A DNA stretch of 7,905 nucleotides from NCBI GenBank assembly GCA_937871415.1, contig CALMQD010000268.1, forward strand, positions 1-7,905, in the 5' to 3' direction. Origin of the DNA: an uncultured Phycisphaerales bacterium. GTDB taxonomy: Bacteria; Planctomycetota; Phycisphaerae; Phycisphaerales; UBA1924. A model generated the notes under the pieces. The model was not told the origin of the DNA and made no database searches. It saw only the letters and a list, made by a program, of their open reading frames with translations. Positions 1 to 5,563 of the stretch are shown in pieces. Every line of letters begins with the position of its first letter. Position 1 is the stretch's first letter. The position numbers were made by a program, and so were the translations under genes.

Positions 1-13
1 GTGCGCCGCCAAC

Positions 14-490
14 TCACTCCGCGTTCGCGCCCGGCGCCTTCTTCGCCGGACGGTACAGGCCCGGCGTCGAGCGGAACGCGATACCCACGCGGTTCCACGC
101 GTTGATGGCCGCGATCGCCCACGTGAGGTCGGCGAGTTGGCGGTCGTCAAAGTGAGCTCGCACGTCGTGGAACTCGGCGTCGGGCGCGTGCGTCTGGCTC
201 ACGAGCGTGAGCGCCTCGGTCCACGCCAGCGCGGCCCGCTCCTTGTCGCTGTACAGCGGGCTCTCGCGCCAGGCGCTCAGGTTGTACAGGCGCTCCTCGC
301 TCTCGCCCTCGGCGCGCGCATCCTTCCAGTGCATGTCGATGCAATATGCGCACCCGTTGATCAGCGACGCCCGCACCTTGACGAGCAGAAGCAGTTTCGT
401 CTCTAACCCGGCGTGGAGCTGCTTCTCGAGCCCGAGCATCGTCTTGAAGACATCGGGCGAGGCGTTGTAGTAGTTCAGCCGCTGCGACAT
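14..490 (-). CDS. Carboxymuconolactone decarboxylase family protein (AhpD-like)
   Basis: The 158-residue product has the AhpD/CMD core: a helix ending in N-G-C-A-Y-C-I-D-M-H, giving C47, C50 and H54 (the CxxC-x3-H redox centre), followed by the usual helical half with 'LYNLSAWRES', 'ERAALAWTEALTLV' and a C-terminal 'AINAWNRVGIAFR' segment. Family members with CxxC are small cytosolic, oligomeric, all-helical proteins with peroxidase or thiol-disulfide activity; the substrate cannot be read from sequence. The start at 490 is chosen over an in-frame ATG at 514 because GGAGGG lies 4 nt upstream of it, and because the family typically begins with M-S-Q-R-L-x-Y-Y. The gene is divergent from the SnoaL-like gene. 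Its stop lies 13 bases from the window edge, so any downstream partner is out of view. The family call is firm, the biochemical role is not. Confidence 0.9.
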   Translation of the reverse strand: MSQRLNYYNASPDVFKTMLGLEKQLHAGLETKLLLLVKVRASLINGCAYCIDMHWKDARAEGESEERLYNLSAWRESPLYSDKERAALAWTEALTLVSQTHAPDAEFHDVRAHFDDRQLADLTWAIAAINAWNRVGIAFRSTPGLYRPAKKAPGANAE

Positions 491-494
491 GGCG

Positions 495-500
495 CCCTCC
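495..500 (-). promoter_or_regulatory. Shine-Dalgarno that fixes the start of the AhpD-like gene
   Basis: On the minus strand this reads GGAGGG, 4 nt before the ATG at 490-488. It lies inside the longer open frame that could start at 514, which argues for the shorter protein. Confidence 0.7.
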
Positions 501-801
501 GGTTTCTTGGGCATCGTTGGCCCGCGGTGGGGCCCCGGAGATGAAAACCGCCTTCATTCTCGCTGCGCCCGGTGCTTTCCGGGCGGCGCCGGTTTTTCAC
601 CCGTTTGTAAACCGGTCCTTCGGGTCCGCACGTGCGCTCCCCGCCGCGCCCCGCCGAACGCGCAACCGCTCATCGCGTCATGACTTGGTCGGTCCCGCGC
701 CCGGGAAAGATCGCGGCACACCGCATCCGGCGCAGGCTCGAACAAGGCGAATCGATGATCTCCCCGACGCCCGCGCGTTCGATCCACGCCGTTTCGTCGC
801 G

Positions 802-807
802 TAGTCT
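802..807 (+). promoter_or_regulatory. Candidate -10 element of a leaderless promoter for the SnoaL-like gene
   Basis: TAGTCT fits the TANNNT pattern and ends 6 nt before the ATG at 814. That is the distance expected if transcription starts at or next to the A of the start codon. There is no purine-rich Shine-Dalgarno beyond a GGGG run. The -35 region is weak (TTCGAT at 778-783, 18-bp spacer). Confidence 0.4.
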
Positions 808-813
808 CGGGGC

Positions 814-1221
814 ATGAACACACCCACTCAGCCGATGACCGACACCCACAAAGTCGCCAACCGCTTTTACGAACTCTGCACCGCCGGCGAGTACGACCAG
901 GCGATGAAGGAGCTCTACGCCGACGACGCCCGGCACGTCGAGGCCATGGAGATGCCCGGCTCCCCCTACAAGCGCATCACCGAGGGCAAGCCCGCGCTGG
1001 TCAAGATGAGCGAGCACTGGCGCAAGACCACCACGGTGCACGGCGGCACCGTGAGCAAGCCGCTGGTCAACGGTGATCAGTTCGTCTGCGAGATGAGCCT
1101 CGACTGCACCTCCAGCGAGGGCCCCATGGCCGGCCAGCGCATGAAGATGAGCGAGACCTGCCTCTACACCGTCAAGAACGGCAAGATCAGCGAGGCCAAG
1201 TTCTTCTACGCCTGCGGCTGA
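814..1221 (+). CDS. SnoaL-like / NTF2-like fold protein
   Basis: The 135-residue protein reads as a single NTF2-like (SnoaL-like) cone domain. An N-terminal helix 'VANRFYELCTAGEYDQAMKE' is followed by 'LYADDARHVEA', a central helical stretch with a conserved-looking 'GKPALVKMSEHW', then beta strands ('VCEMSLDCTS', 'RMKMSETCLYTVKNGKISEAKFFY'). This fold covers enzymes (isomerases, cyclases) and non-enzymatic binding proteins, so function cannot be inferred. There is no signal peptide, so it is probably cytosolic. Start: ATG at 814 follows a TANNNT -10 box by 6 nt, which suggests a leaderless mRNA. An in-frame ATG at 835 is an alternative and would remove the first seven residues. No downstream gene is close enough to form an operon. 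Confidence 0.85.
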   Translation: MNTPTQPMTDTHKVANRFYELCTAGEYDQAMKELYADDARHVEAMEMPGSPYKRITEGKPALVKMSEHWRKTTTVHGGTVSKPLVNGDQFVCEMSLDCTSSEGPMAGQRMKMSETCLYTVKNGKISEAKFFYACG

Positions 1222-1254
1222 TTCCCTGCCCCCTTCCCCCTCCCCCTCTTCCCC

Positions 1255-1309
1255 CACTCCGCATCACTTCCTCCCACTTTCTGACACTTCGTGACACTCT
1301 GCCCCACCG
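1255..1309. repeat. CACTY array with exact 10-bp period
   Basis: The motif CACTC or CACTT begins at 1255, 1265, 1275, 1285 and 1295, with a degenerate sixth copy (CACC) at 1305. The intervening five bases vary. On the minus strand the core is (A/G)AGTG. The array sits in a C/T-rich, non-coding interval between the SnoaL-like gene and the methyltransferase gene. The ten-base spacing would place every copy on the same face of the DNA helix. The same core, including the octamer GCGGAGTG, is found in the 8-bp array at 7778-7814. The periodicity is directly visible; its function is unknown. Confidence 0.7.
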
Positions 1310-1385
1310 GCGAATAGTCCGGTGTGTGTCGGCGGCGGGTGCGCGCGACCGACAGCCGGCGCTGGCGCGATCGACCCGGGGTGGT

Positions 1386-1391
1386 TAGCAT
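1386..1391 (+). promoter_or_regulatory. Candidate -10 element before the methyltransferase gene
   Basis: TAGCAT (TANNNT) ends 8 nt before the ATG at 1400, and the spacer contains GGGG but no proper Shine-Dalgarno. This supports a leaderless or near-leaderless transcript and the choice of the 1400 start. No good -35 hexamer is visible. Confidence 0.4.
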
Positions 1392-1399
1392 CTGGGGAC

Positions 1400-2431
1400 A
1401 TGCCCAAGACCGCCGCCGAGCCCAAGCCGCGCACCCGCGGCAAATCGCCCAGCGCGCCAGCGCCGACCGTCGGCGATGCGCCGCTCAAGCCCTCGCGCAC
1501 CGATGCGCCGCTCACCCCCGACCTCTCGGTCGAGCACCCGCGCCACGGGACCACCGCGCGCGTGTACATCGGCGACACGCGCGAACTGCTCCCGCGCATC
1601 GCCGAGGTGCGGCGGGGCACGCTCGATCTGGTCTTCGCCGATCCGCCGTTCAACTGGAACCGGGCGTACGACAAGTGGCGCGACAACATGCCGCGCCAGG
1701 ACTACATCCAGTTCACGCACGAGTGGATCTCGCTCTGCGCCGGCGGGCTGCGCCCGGGCGGGTCGCTGTGGATCAACATCCCCGACGACACCGCCGCCGA
1801 GATCGTCGTCTTCGTCAAGAACAACCTGAAGTTCGAGATGCAGAACTGGTGCATCTGGCATTACCGCTTCGGCCAGAACACCAAGCACCGGTTCATCAAC
1901 TCCAAGGTCCACGCCCTGTGGTTCACCAAGCCCGGCGGCAAGGTCGATCCGCGCACGGGCGTCGACTACACCTGGAACTTCGAGGAGATCCTCGAGCCTT
2001 CGGACCGCGCCGCGATCTACGAAGACCCGCGCACCATGAGCAAGCGCGACGGCGTCCCCGCCGGCATGCGCGTGCCCATGGACGTCTGGTACGGCAAGTA
2101 CTGGGGGCGCGTGCAGGGCAACAGCAAGGAACGCCGGCACTACCACGACAACCAGTTGCCCGAGGCCTACCTCGAACGCGTCGTCCGGGCCTGCTCAAAC
2201 CCCGGCGACACCGTGCTCGACCCGTTCCTGGGGAGCGGCACGACCGGCGTCGTCGCCCAAGCTCTCGGACGCCACTTCATCGGCACCGAGTTCTCGCCGG
2301 AGAACGCCCGGTTCGCGTTCGAGCGGATCCAGGCGGGCCCGGTCCGACTGGGTGAAGCCATTGGCCAGTCCACCGCGATCTTCCCGCACCGGCGCAAGAC
2401 CGGGAAGCCCGGCCGGGCTTCGCGCCGCTGA
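1400..2431 (+). CDS. Solitary DNA methyltransferase, beta class (N6-adenine or N4-cytosine)
   Basis: The 343-residue protein belongs to the N6/N4 methylase family (N6_N4_Mtase type). Motif IV, D-P-P-F, is at residues 81-84 inside 'LVFADPPFNW'. The C-terminal 'NQLPEAYLERVV' (from about residue 251) leads into the SAM-binding motif D-P-F-L-G-S-G-T-T at 274-282, then 'GRHFIGTE'. Catalytic motif first and SAM motif last is the beta-class order. The middle (about 115-245), with 'FGQNTKHRFINSKVHALWF', holds the later catalytic motifs and probably the target-recognition part. The first 50 residues are basic and rich in Pro, Ala and Lys, and look disordered. A longer frame from GTG at 1322 is possible, but its added residues look like translated intergenic DNA, and a -10 box precedes 1400. 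No restriction gene is adjacent, so this looks like an orphan enzyme; the target site and modified base cannot be read. Confidence 0.9.
   Translation: MPKTAAEPKPRTRGKSPSAPAPTVGDAPLKPSRTDAPLTPDLSVEHPRHGTTARVYIGDTRELLPRIAEVRRGTLDLVFADPPFNWNRAYDKWRDNMPRQDYIQFTHEWISLCAGGLRPGGSLWINIPDDTAAEIVVFVKNNLKFEMQNWCIWHYRFGQNTKHRFINSKVHALWFTKPGGKVDPRTGVDYTWNFEEILEPSDRAAIYEDPRTMSKRDGVPAGMRVPMDVWYGKYWGRVQGNSKERRHYHDNQLPEAYLERVVRACSNPGDTVLDPFLGSGTTGVVAQALGRHFIGTEFSPENARFAFERIQAGPVRLGEAIGQSTAIFPHRRKTGKPGRASRR
2404..2421. repeat. Perfect 18-bp palindrome at the 3' end of the methyltransferase gene
   Basis: GAAGCCCGGCCGGGCTTC equals its own reverse complement and overlaps the last codons before the stop at 2429-2431. 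As RNA it would form a 7-bp stem with a GGCC loop. No U-tract follows, so intrinsic termination is doubtful. mRNA 3'-end stabilisation or a protein-binding dyad are other options. Confidence 0.5.
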
Positions 2432-2545
2432 GCCGCGCCCGGCGGTCCGTGCCTTCGGCGCAAGGCCGCTCCGACCGCCGCGCTGTCCACACCCTGTCCA
2501 CCGATGCCTCACAGTCGCGGCGCCCGCCCGGGGGCTGGCGCTTGC

Positions 2546-2560
2546 CGCGGCTTGGCCGCG
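2546..2560 (+). other. GC hairpin in the methyltransferase-bamA gap
   Basis: CGCGGC (2546-2551) and GCCGCG (2555-2560) form a 6-bp stem with a TTG loop. No T-run follows. It lies about 30 bp upstream of the bamA promoter and may separate the two transcription units, but terminator activity is uncertain. Confidence 0.3.
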
Positions 2561-2586
2561 AGCGCGGGAACCGTCAGGGTCTCCAT

Positions 2587-2615
2587 TTGTGAACCCCGCC
2601 TGAAGGCGATATTGT
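2587..2615 (+). promoter_or_regulatory. Sigma70-type promoter for bamA, near-leaderless
   Basis: TTGTGA (2587-2592) and TATTGT (2610-2615) each match the sigma70 hexamers at 4 of 6 positions and are separated by the optimal 17 bp. The GTG start codon begins only 10 nt after the -10 box. There is therefore no room for a Shine-Dalgarno, and the mRNA would begin at or very near the start codon. Confidence 0.55.
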
Positions 2616-2624
2616 CTGGGCCCT

Positions 2625-5384
2625 GTGCGCCCTTCACGGCTGCTTTCCTTGTCCTCCGCCGCCACCACGTCCCGCCCCGCGGGCACTCGCGCGCCCGCCC
2701 AGGGGCGGCCGCGGAGCCCCTCGCCCTGGCGAGCCGCGGCTCTGATCGCCGCGTGCAGCGGTTGCATCGGCCTGGGCACGCTGGGCGCTTCCAACCGCGC
2801 CTGGGCCCAGCCCCTGGACAGCAACAAGGAGCAGGACCCCTCGCGCAACGGGCGCACCACGCCCCCGCCGGGCGCGGAATCCGGCCCCGCCTCGCCTGCG
2901 TCGCCGGTGGGGCCCGCGGTGCCGATCGCGCTCGACGCCCAGATTCCCTACCAGGGCCACCCGATCCGGGAAGTCCGCGTGGTGGGTGTCGCCGATGCCG
3001 ACCGCACGCTCGTGACCGACCAGATCCGGGCGCGCGTGGGGGCCGCCCTCGCCGCCGAGGTCGTCCGGGCCGACGTCACGAACCTCACCCGTCTGGGGCG
3101 CTTCAAGGAGATCCTCGCCGAGGTCACGCCGATGTCCGACGGGAGCGTGGCGCTCACGTACCGCTGCTCGCCCACGCCGATCATCGACGACGTGCAGGCC
3201 GTCGGCAACCGCCAGATCACCGACAACGAGCTCTCCGGCGAGATCTCGCTGCTCAAGAACACGCCGCTGGACGAGTATCAGTTGGGCTCGGCGGCGAACC
3301 GCATCCGGCGTCTGTACCGCGAGAAGGGGTACTACAACGCGATCGTCGAGGTGAAGCAGGAGGTCGATGAGGGCAAGGTCGTCGTCGTCTTCAACATCAT
3401 CGAGGGCGACCGCGTCCGCATCACCGACATCCGCTTCAAGGGCAACGACACCTTCTCGCCCCGCCAGCTCGGGCCGAGCATCAAGACCGAAACCGCCGGC
3501 CTCTTCGAGGACGGCGCGATCGACGAGGAGAAGCTCGACCAGGACGTCGCGAACCTCGTGACGTTCTACAAGGACCGCGGCTACCTCGACATCCGCGCCG
3601 ATCGCCAGATCACCTTCAGCCCCAACGGCAAGGAGGCGATCGTCACGTTCCTCATCAGCGAGGGCGCGGTGTACACGCTGCGCGACGTGAAGGTCGTGAG
3701 CGAGACGCCCCCGCCGCCGCGAAAGCTCCAGAACGTCGAACCGATCGCGGACAAAGGCGGGCTCAAAGACTCCGTCGAAGCCGCGGCCGAGGAGCGACGC
3801 AACGACGCCGAGCCCCAGCGCGCCCGCTCCGTGCTCGAGAACGCGCCGACGACGGTCTTGAGCCAGGAGCAGGTCGCGGCGCTGATGTCGATCAAGCCCG
3901 GCGACGTGTACAGCCTCGACAAGATCCGCAAGTCGCTCGACGAGGTGCGCAACGCGTACCTGCGGATGGGCTATGTCGACGCGCGGATCCAGCGCATCGA
4001 ACTGCGCGACGAGACCAAGCCGCAGGTCGACCTGCTGCTGGTCATCGGCGAGGGCCGGCAGTACAAGACGGGCCTGATCTCGGTCTCGGGCAACGACATC
4101 ACCCAGCGCCGCGTGATCCTGCGAGAGCTGGACAACATCCGCCCCGACCGCCCGCTCAACCTGAGCACGGTGCGCCGGGACGAGAAGACGCAGACCGAGG
4201 CCGAGCGCCGCCTCGAGGAGACCCGCCTCTTCGAGCCCGGCTCGGTGAAGATCACGCTCCAGCCCGAGCGCCCCGAGTCGCCCGGGTACCGCGACGTGCT
4301 CGTCGAGATCAAGGAGACCAACACCGGCTCCTTCAACTTCGGCGCGGCGCTCTCGTCGGACTCGGGCGTGACCGGCATCGTCTCGCTGAACCAGAAGAAC
4401 TTCGACATCACCGATACGCCCGACTCCCTGAGCGAACTGCTCGCGGGGCGCGCCTTCCGCGGCGCGGGCCAGGTCTTCAACATCTCCCTCTCCCCCGGCA
4501 CCGAGCTGCAGACCTACTCCATCTCGCTCACCGACCCGTCCCTGTTCGACACCGACTACACCGGGTCCATCGGCGGCTCGTTCCGCCAGCGCGAGTACGA
4601 CGAGTACGACGAGGACCGGCTCTCCGGACGCATCTCCTTCGGCCGCCGCTTCGGCGAGCGCTGGGGCGGCAACATCTTCACCCGCTTCGAGAACGTCGAC
4701 ATCTCCGGCATCGAGCCCTTCTCGCCGGTCGACCTCTTCGCCGTCGAGGGCGACAGCGTCATCACCGGGCTGGGCGTCAACCTCGTCCGGAGCACCGTCG
4801 ATTCCCGCTTCCGCCCCACCGAGGGCTCGCGCATCGAGCTCGGCGCCGAGCGCATCGGCATCCTCGGGGGCGACTTCGACTTCACCAAGCTCAACGCCGA
4901 GTACCAGGTCTACTTCCCGATCCACGAGGACTTCCTCGGGCGCAAGACCGTCATGAGCCTCAAGTCCAGCGCCCAGTACATCCCCGAGGGCCAGGACGAC
5001 GCGCCCATCTTCGAGCGCTACTACCTCGGCGGCTCGAGTTTCCGCGGCTTCCGGTTCCGCACCATCAGCCCCAAGGGCATCCAGAACGACACCGGCCTGC
5101 TCGGCGAAGAGCCCGTCGGCGGCGCATGGTCCTTCTTCCTCGGCACCGAGATCGAGCAGCCCGTCTTCAAGGACTTCATCAGCGTCGTCGGCTTCATCGA
5201 CTCCGGCACCGTCACCGAGGACATCGGCTTCGACGATTACCGCGTCTCCGCCGGCGTCGGCATGCGCTTCCGCATCCCCGCGCTGGGCCCCGCGCCCCTC
5301 GCCTTCGATTTCGGCTTCCCGATCATCAAGCACACCGGCGACCGCGAGCGCGTCTTCAGTTTCACCATCGACCTGCCCTTCTGA
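2625..5384 (+). CDS. bamA: Outer membrane protein assembly factor BamA
   Basis: BamA folds and inserts beta-barrel proteins in the outer membrane. The 919-residue product starts with a basic N-region, a hydrophobic stretch (about 37-55) and a signal peptidase I site at A-W-A61|Q62. A Pro/Ser/Ala-rich linker runs to about 112. Five POTRA domains follow: about 114-183, 185-261, 264-347, 350-477 and 480-565. Several carry the typical 'GY' signature ('REKGYYNA', 'KDRGYLDI', 'LRMGYVDA'). The barrel occupies about 566-919 and contains the loop-6 motif F-R-G-F at 806-809 (VRGF in E. coli) within 'LGGSSFRGFR', and ends in the beta-signal '...FTIDLPF' with terminal Phe. POTRA4 is interrupted by about 50 polar residues (360-412). 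The usual partners skp and lpxD are not adjacent. The start is GTG at 2625; the N-region is long for a signal peptide, so a TTG at residue 9 is a possible alternative. Confidence 0.95.
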   Translation: MRPSRLLSLSSAATTSRPAGTRAPAQGRPRSPSPWRAAALIAACSGCIGLGTLGASNRAWAQPLDSNKEQDPSRNGRTTPPPGAESGPASPASPVGPAVPIALDAQIPYQGHPIREVRVVGVADADRTLVTDQIRARVGAALAAEVVRADVTNLTRLGRFKEILAEVTPMSDGSVALTYRCSPTPIIDDVQAVGNRQITDNELSGEISLLKNTPLDEYQLGSAANRIRRLYREKGYYNAIVEVKQEVDEGKVVVVFNIIEGDRVRITDIRFKGNDTFSPRQLGPSIKTETAGLFEDGAIDEEKLDQDVANLVTFYKDRGYLDIRADRQITFSPNGKEAIVTFLISEGAVYTLRDVKVVSETPPPPRKLQNVEPIADKGGLKDSVEAAAEERRNDAEPQRARSVLENAPTTVLSQEQVAALMSIKPGDVYSLDKIRKSLDEVRNAYLRMGYVDARIQRIELRDETKPQVDLLLVIGEGRQYKTGLISVSGNDITQRRVILRELDNIRPDRPLNLSTVRRDEKTQTEAERRLEETRLFEPGSVKITLQPERPESPGYRDVLVEIKETNTGSFNFGAALSSDSGVTGIVSLNQKNFDITDTPDSLSELLAGRAFRGAGQVFNISLSPGTELQTYSISLTDPSLFDTDYTGSIGGSFRQREYDEYDEDRLSGRISFGRRFGERWGGNIFTRFENVDISGIEPFSPVDLFAVEGDSVITGLGVNLVRSTVDSRFRPTEGSRIELGAERIGILGGDFDFTKLNAEYQVYFPIHEDFLGRKTVMSLKSSAQYIPEGQDDAPIFERYYLGGSSFRGFRFRTISPKGIQNDTGLLGEEPVGGAWSFFLGTEIEQPVFKDFISVVGFIDSGTVTEDIGFDDYRVSAGVGMRFRIPALGPAPLAFDFGFPIIKHTGDRERVFSFTIDLPF

Positions 5385-5385
5385 T

Positions 5386-5403
5386 CGCCGCCGCGGCGTT
5401 TAT
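5386..5403 (+). terminator. Weak candidate terminator after bamA
   Basis: CGCCG (5386-5390) and CGGCG (5394-5398) form a 5-bp stem with a CCG loop, followed by TTTAT. It begins two bases after the bamA stop codon. The stem is short and the T-run is only three, so this is tentative. Confidence 0.35.
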
Positions 5404-5458
5404 CCCTTCCGACAAGCCCGGCGGGCCTGCGCCGCGGGCCGCGATGCCCGGCGCGCCC

Positions 5459-5486
5459 TTCTCACGGGTCGGCGCCGGGGTAAACT
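5459..5486 (+). promoter_or_regulatory. Candidate promoter for dnaE
   Basis: TTCTCA (5459-5464) and TAAACT (5481-5486) each match the sigma70 consensus at 4 of 6 positions with a 16-bp spacer. TAAACT is one of the few AT-rich hexamers in a very GC-rich gap. Transcription would start near 5493 and give a leader of about 70 nt containing the dnaE Shine-Dalgarno. Confidence 0.4.
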
Positions 5487-5550
5487 GAACCGCACGCGCC
5501 GGGCGATCATCCGCCGCGCGCCCCCCTCGCACGTCACGCGAACCGATCAC

Positions 5551-5557
5551 GGAGGAG
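5551..5557 (+). promoter_or_regulatory. Shine-Dalgarno that fixes the TTG start of dnaE
   Basis: GGAGGAG is followed by a 6-nt spacer and TTG at 5564. There is an in-frame TGA at 5486-5488 and no other usable start codon between it and 5564, so TTG is the best start. Confidence 0.75.
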
Positions 5558-5563
5558 CGGCCC

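Larger units (their letters stand above)
491..813. other. Divergent intergenic region with two inverted repeats
   Basis: No credible gene lies between the divergent AhpD-like and SnoaL-like genes. Two dyads sit close together. The first is CGCCCGG (566-572) and CCGGGCG (579-585), a 7-bp stem with a 6-nt loop. The second is CCGGTTT (589-595) and AAACCGG (609-615), separated by 13 nt. They could be operator half-sites or structure in the 5' leader of the minus-strand gene. No plus-strand gene ends before them, so a terminator role is unlikely. Frames open across this stretch on either strand have no recognisable protein content. Confidence 0.5.

Noticed and set aside
1322..1399. N-terminal extension of the methyltransferase from GTG at 1322
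   Set aside because: The added 26 residues (Gly, Cys, Ala rich) do not resemble the family, no Shine-Dalgarno precedes the GTG, and a -10-like box lies within this stretch just before the ATG at 1400.
1672..1679. Copy of the AAGTGGCG octamer inside the methyltransferase gene
   Set aside because: A single copy that encodes Lys-Trp-Arg in a conserved stretch after the DPPF motif; chance match.
1385..2146. Long minus-strand open frame opposite the methyltransferase gene
   Set aside because: Low-complexity Val/Asp/Arg/Gly composition, no motif; shadow of the methyltransferase codon bias.
2668..2770. Lipoprotein signal (I-A-A-C at residues 41-44) in BamA
   Set aside because: The hydrophobic stretch before the Cys is only a few residues long, and a better signal peptidase I site (A-W-A|Q at 61/62) follows at the end of the hydrophobic region.
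2634..5333. Very long open frame (899 codons) on the minus strand opposite bamA
   Set aside because: Its product is dominated by Asp, Val, Leu, Ala, Gly, Glu and Arg with no domain signature, as expected for the mirror of GC-ending codons. bamA on the plus strand has complete domain evidence, and the lack of stops follows from bamA avoiding TTA, CTA and TCA codons.
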